DNA of 64,000 nt, from positions 2,632,838 to 2,696,837 of the forward strand of contig NW_008708797.1 in assembly GCF_000327385.1 (NCBI RefSeq), written 5' to 3'. Every line of letters starts with the position of its first letter. Position 1 is the first letter of the stretch. The notes beneath the pieces were generated by a model that made no database searches, was not told the DNA's origin, and worked only from the letters and a program-made list of their open reading frames with translations. Below are positions 30,401 to 36,400 of this stretch, one piece after another. The translations under genes were made by a program, and so were the position numbers. Source of the stretch: Lottia gigantea (lineage: Eukaryota; Mollusca; Gastropoda; Lottiidae).

Positions 30401-33400
30401 CACTCTTCATCCTATCAATATATATAACCACATAGAAATCACGAAATGGCATTCTTGAAAATCAAGATAGCTTGCCAGGCAAGGTAATATACGCCCACTG
30501 GCAGCTTTGATTTTGAATAAAAATATCTAGCGCAGTACAGTAAAAATCACCAGTATGATATATTCAACCTTCAGTCATACACTTCTTTTGAACTCTTTAG
30601 GGCGATACTGAATAATATTGAGTATGAGTTATTGCCCGTGTTCTTGAAAAAGTGTTCAATTTTTGGCTCGTGAAAACTCTAGAAGCCAAATATTCAATCT
30701 TCAGCACTGGATTGAATAATAAAACTAAGTTTTGCCAAAATCCAGCAAGAATCATGCCTTTTAGTGTTTAAGAGCTAAATTTGAAAGCGTTTTCAAGCAC
30801 AAGGGCAATAACTCATACTAAATATCTTTCAATTCTTCTGATTTTCAATAGGGTTCATCCTTGGGTGTTTACGAACATTCACACCGAGTTGCATCAAAAT
30901 CCGTCAAGAATTGTGCCTTCTAGAATAATTACGAGCTAAAAATTGAACGTGTTTTCAATAGCAAGGGCAATAACTCATACTAAATGTTTTTCGAATTTCT
31001 GATTTCCAATAGGGTTTATCCTTAGGTGATAACAAACACCCATGCCAAGTTTCATCAAAATCCGTCAAGAATTGTCCCTTCTGGAGTGTTTACAAGCTAA
31101 AATTTGAACGCGTTTTCAAGAACAAGGGCAATAACTCATACTAAATATTTTTCGGTCTTCTGATTTTCAATAGGGTTCATCCTTGGGTGATTACAAACAC
31201 TCACACCAAGTTTCGTCAAAATCCTTCAAGATTTGTGCCTTCTAGAGTGTTTACGAGCTAAAAATTGAACGAGTTTTCTAAAACAAGGGCAATAACTCAT
31301 ACTAAATATTTTTCGATTTTTCTGATTTTCAATAGGGTTTATACTTGGTTGATAACAAACACTCATGCCAAGTTTCGTTAAAATCAATCAAGAAATGTCC
31401 CTTCTAGTGTGTTTACGACCTAAAATTTGAACGCGTTTTCAAGAACAAAGGCAATAACTCATACTAAATATTTTTTGATTCTTCTGATTTTCAATAGGGT
31501 TCATCCTTGGGTGATTACGTACACTCATGCCAAGTTTCGTAAAAATCCATCAAGAATAGTGCCTTTTAGAGTGTTTACGGGCTAAAAATTGAACGCGTTT
31601 TCAAGAACAAGGGCAATAACTTATACTAAATATTTTTCGATTCTTCTGATTTTCAATAGGGTTTATCCTTGGGTGATTACGAACACTCACACACAAGTTT
31701 TGTCAAAATCCGTCAAGAATTGTGTCTTGTAGAGTGTTTACGAGTACTTGTGGACGGACCAACGGACGGACATGGGTGACGGCAATATACGCCCCCCATT
31801 TCATGTGGGCTTATAAAGATAGCTTGCCAGGCAAGGTAATATACACCCACTGATAGCTTTGTTTGAAATTGAATATTTGTTAGAAAATAGCAAACATAGA
31901 CATCAGGAAATATTCAACTTATACCCAAATCCATCACAAACTGTGCCATCACAAGTTAAAAATCAAACACATTTGTAAGAATAACGGCAATAACTTGTAT
32001 TTTATATTTCAAAAGGTTTAGTTTTGATTGTGATCAATTTCATCAAGTTGTCAAATTTGTTTTAGACTTCTGCTTTGTAGAATAAAAATTACGTGTTTTA
32101 CAAGATTTTTGATCAGATTTATCCTTGGGTGATTTCAATAAGTCTGTCATGAATTGTGTATTTGCAGATTATATTCCTATAGTAGCCTACTTATCCAGCA
32201 ACTCCATTCAATCTTCCAAGAAACAAAACCTTTCCCCTATGACCCATGTTTAATTTCATTTTTGTATCAGCACAATTGGTGAAAATGAAATGATTAAGCA
32301 AACCTTTTCTCTTGAATGACATTTATAAAATGAAATCAGATTAACTGCTGCATCTTGGGATGTCACATGACTAGCTATGATTGGATATCTGTCTTGGATT
32401 TTCCACTTGGTCTATTTATAGTATCTTATGATGCTGTACATGTATGGTGGCTGGTGCGTTTTCAAGAACAAGGGCAATAATTCATACTACATATTTTTCG
32501 ATTTCCCTGATTTTTCTATAGGGTTTATCCTTGGGTGAATACGAACACTCATACCATGTTTCGTCAAAATCTGTCAAGAATTGTGCCTTCTAAAGTGTTT
32601 ACGAGCTAAAAATTGAACGGTTTGCAAGAACAAGGGCAATAATTCATACTAAATATTTTTTGATTTCGCTGATTTTCAATAGGGTTTATCCTTGGGTGAT
32701 TACGAACACTCATACCAAGTTTCGTTAAAATCCTTCAAGAATTATGCCTTCTAGAGTGTTTACGAGCTAAAAATTGAACGTGTTTTCAAGAACAAGGGCA
32801 ATAATTCATACTTAATATTTTTCGATTTCGCTGATTTTCAATAGGGTCTATCCTTGGGTGATAATAAACACTCATACCAGGTTTCGTCAAAATCTGTCAA
32901 GAATTGTGCCTTCTAGAGTGTTTACGAGCTAAAAATTAACAAGGGCAATAATTCATGCTAAATATTTTTCGATTTCGCTGATTTTCAATAGGGTTTATCC
33001 TTGGGTGATTGCGAACACACATACTAAGTTTCGTTAAAATCCGTCAAGAATTGTGCCCTGTAGAGTGTTTACGAGCAATTGTACGGACGGACGGACGGAC
33101 CTACGGACATGGGTAACGACAATATACGCCCCCCATTTCATGTGGGCGTATAAAAATGGCTTCAAAATTTGCGCAGAGGCAAGGAAACAATCCATTGTTC
33201 AATGCAAAATGTATGAAGATCTCCCAATGGCTCCAAACAAATAGGTAATCAATCTTAATGGTGAATAGAGAACATAAATTTGTTGTCCACAATATAAAAT
33301 CTCTGAATATTATTTTGTTTTATTGCTTAATTTTTCTTTTTCCTATAGAATTCTAATACAGTGGAGCTGCCTTTATTCGGTTGCCAATAATCCAGCCACA

Positions 33401-36400
33401 CACTTTTTACTGGGAACGAAATATTTACTATGTAAAAGTAACCGTTAATCCGGTACTTTGGTTTCTGGTTCGGCATGACTGTGATTGGGAACCGATTATC
33501 AAATTCTATAGCAATTAGTATTCATCATCGAGTCGCGTGTCACTGTGAGTTTTCTCCTGGATTAGTGGTATTCATGATGTGGCGCTGGTTGGTGCTCATT
33601 ATGAGATTAAGCAATTAATCAAATCATCACATGTAAGATATCTTTCATTCAATCATACCTGAATACCATTTATTGTTCAGTTATACTTCAAGTCATCTTT
33701 CGTTTAGTCACATCTGAATTTTATTATTGATACGGAATGCATCAAACGTTAGCCCTACGAAGTCACAGAAATTTGTGTTCCTAAATAACAAGTGAAATTA
33801 GCTTCCGCATTAGTATTATTCATGATGCCTCATTGATAGGTGTTTAATAAATTGTTATTTGAGAATATGCGGTTAATTTAATGATCTTGTGTAAGCTATC
33901 TTTCGTTCAGTAATACTTGAATTCAATTTTTCTTTCAGTCATACCAGAGTTCCATCATGGCTACAATACACATCAAAGATTATCGCTACCATGATACAGC
34001 ACGGTAATGTGTAATAATTAGCGAATCCTAATTCTAAGGAATGATATTGTTATTATCATGCTATGATAGTGAAATTTAATGACAAATTATTACGTTCTTC
34101 ACGACAAATTGGCCCTATAAAGTACACACATATCTATCACATGTTGCGTACGCGATATTGGACAGGTTTCCTAATAGGAAGGGACATAACTCTAGTTATG
34201 AATGGCATGTTTCAACTCTCCAGATTTTTGTTTTTATCGGGAATGGAAATGTGCGGATAAACTAGGCTCCACTGTAATTTGAAAACATTATAGAACCTAG
34301 ATATAAGTTGCAATTGTTGTTCATTTAGGAATTTACAAAATAAATAATTACATTTTTTTTGTTCCTTCTGTCACAGTAAAATATATTGATTAATTATAAC
34401 AATTAATAATAATTATTTCCATAGATACTAACTTACCTTCTTTAGAACTATAAGTAACATATAAACAATCTCCATCTTTATTTAATTCAACCTGCTCAGC
34501 TTCAGCACCACTCTTCTTCTTACTTTCAAAATATAATTCTAAAGTTTGAAAGCTTGCTTTGTCTTTAAATCCAGTTACTTCTACAATAGGTTGATTTTCA
34601 CTTTCTTTAGTAATGACCTCTTCTAGTATTTTAAGATCCAGTTTGTGACCTTGTACTTCATGAGTTCTCTGTAGCACAATTTCCATATCTACAATATAGA
34701 TAACAAGTAAATCAATCAATAGTCTTGGAAAAGATCTTCAGCCCATTCGCCAGGAGGTAATTGGTGCTGGAGTTCGGATTTTGTGTCCAGGTGGTGCAGA
34801 TGAGGGCGCAAAGCCACGATAAGAAGTCTGAGGGCCAACCCCCATAAAATTTTGTAACCTAGAAGCCCAAGGAACAAATTTTGATGATTCTGAGACACCA
34901 AATTCAAAACTTTCATCCTTTTGTTTTTTTAGTTCTAAACACCTCAAAGTCCTAAGATGCTAAACCAGGAGAAATTTTGGGGGGCACATTTGCATGGGGG
35001 GCAATAGCGGATAGAGACTGATTTCAGCTTCAATTGAGAATTTGTTCTAATTTTGCAGAGGGGTACCCCGCCACCCCCCCTGCATATGGGCTGGAGAAGG
35101 TAAAGTAATATATTCCCCCGCCGCTTTTATTTTGAATAATTATATTTGGCAGTTTAGTAACAATCACCATCATGAAAGAAGTCATACACTTCTTTGAACA
35201 TTTTGAGGCGATACTGAATAATATTACAAATTTTTATCAAGTTTTTTTAGTGTTTACGAGCTATAAATTGAACCCGGTTTCAAAAAACAAGTGCAATAAT
35301 TCATATTATATTTTGCTCTGCTAGTGATTGGGAAGCATTAGTTGTACTTAAACAAATTCAAATGTTTTGTCATGAAAACATCTCAAGTATACATTCCCAA
35401 ATTACTACAAATCCCTGTGAAATGTTTGTATGTGCTTCTTTGATATATTTTTTCTCTGAAGAATCAGCAATGTATCACCAAAATATCTGAAATGTCAGGG
35501 ATATCTCATTCATCTACAAATCGTGGGTGACATGTTCCATGTAATATTTTCGTTTCAACTTCACTAACCTTCTTTAGAACTATAAGTAACATATAAACAA
35601 TCTCCATCTTTATTTAATTCAACCTGCTCAGCTTCAGCACCACTCTTCTTCTTACTTTCAAAATATAATTCTAAAGTTTGAAAGCTTGCTTTGTCTTTAA
35701 ATCCAGTTACTTGTACTGTATTATCAATTGAAGGTATTGGTTCAGGTTGAAATTCGGTCAATTCAAGTTTACATTCTCCCAAGTTGTGTTCTTTAGTTAA
35801 AACTCTCTCCATATCTTTAAAATAAAGCCAGAATAAATCAATGTTTTACCATTTGTTTTTTACTGTATGGGGAATGCCATTGAAATTATTTTTTGTCAGA
35901 ACATGCCTATTGAAGACAGAAACACTGTTGACATAAAAAAGATAGCTTGACAGGCAAGGTAATATATGCCAACTGGCAGCTTTAATTCTGATAAAAAGAT
36001 AGTGATAAAAATCACTACTGCCTTCTATGGAATAATTCATGGAATGCCGTCCTACCCAATATTGCCAAAAAGGACAATATTCGTTTACGTTTCCTCGCAG
36101 ATGACGTTAGGAACTTACCAATAGCAAATTTGTACCTATGATTACAGTGATGACGGTCAAACTACTATCAATTGTACCAAGAATCCTATACAAGCATTGT
36201 ATGGATGTATTATTGTATATTAATGACAAACACGTCATATGCTTTTATATCCTCCTAAAACCTCCTAAAATTGTTCTGATTTTCATCCCCCCCACCCCCA
36301 TTTCAAATTTTCTTTTGACCTAATATCTCCTGTACATGTATTCATGATATTTAAATTCATCAATGCAACTATGTTGATATTCCATTATGTTGAGTCATTT

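Noticed and set aside
13072-33153. Conserved TTGCCAGGCAAG palindrome as a regulatory operator
   Set aside because: It occurs only as part of the pearl left terminus and moves with it.
34716-34947. Pro/Ser-rich small frames on minus inside an intron
   Set aside because: Two overlapping frames over an unusual G-rich segment, no domain, and the flanking PARP14-like exons join in phase without it.
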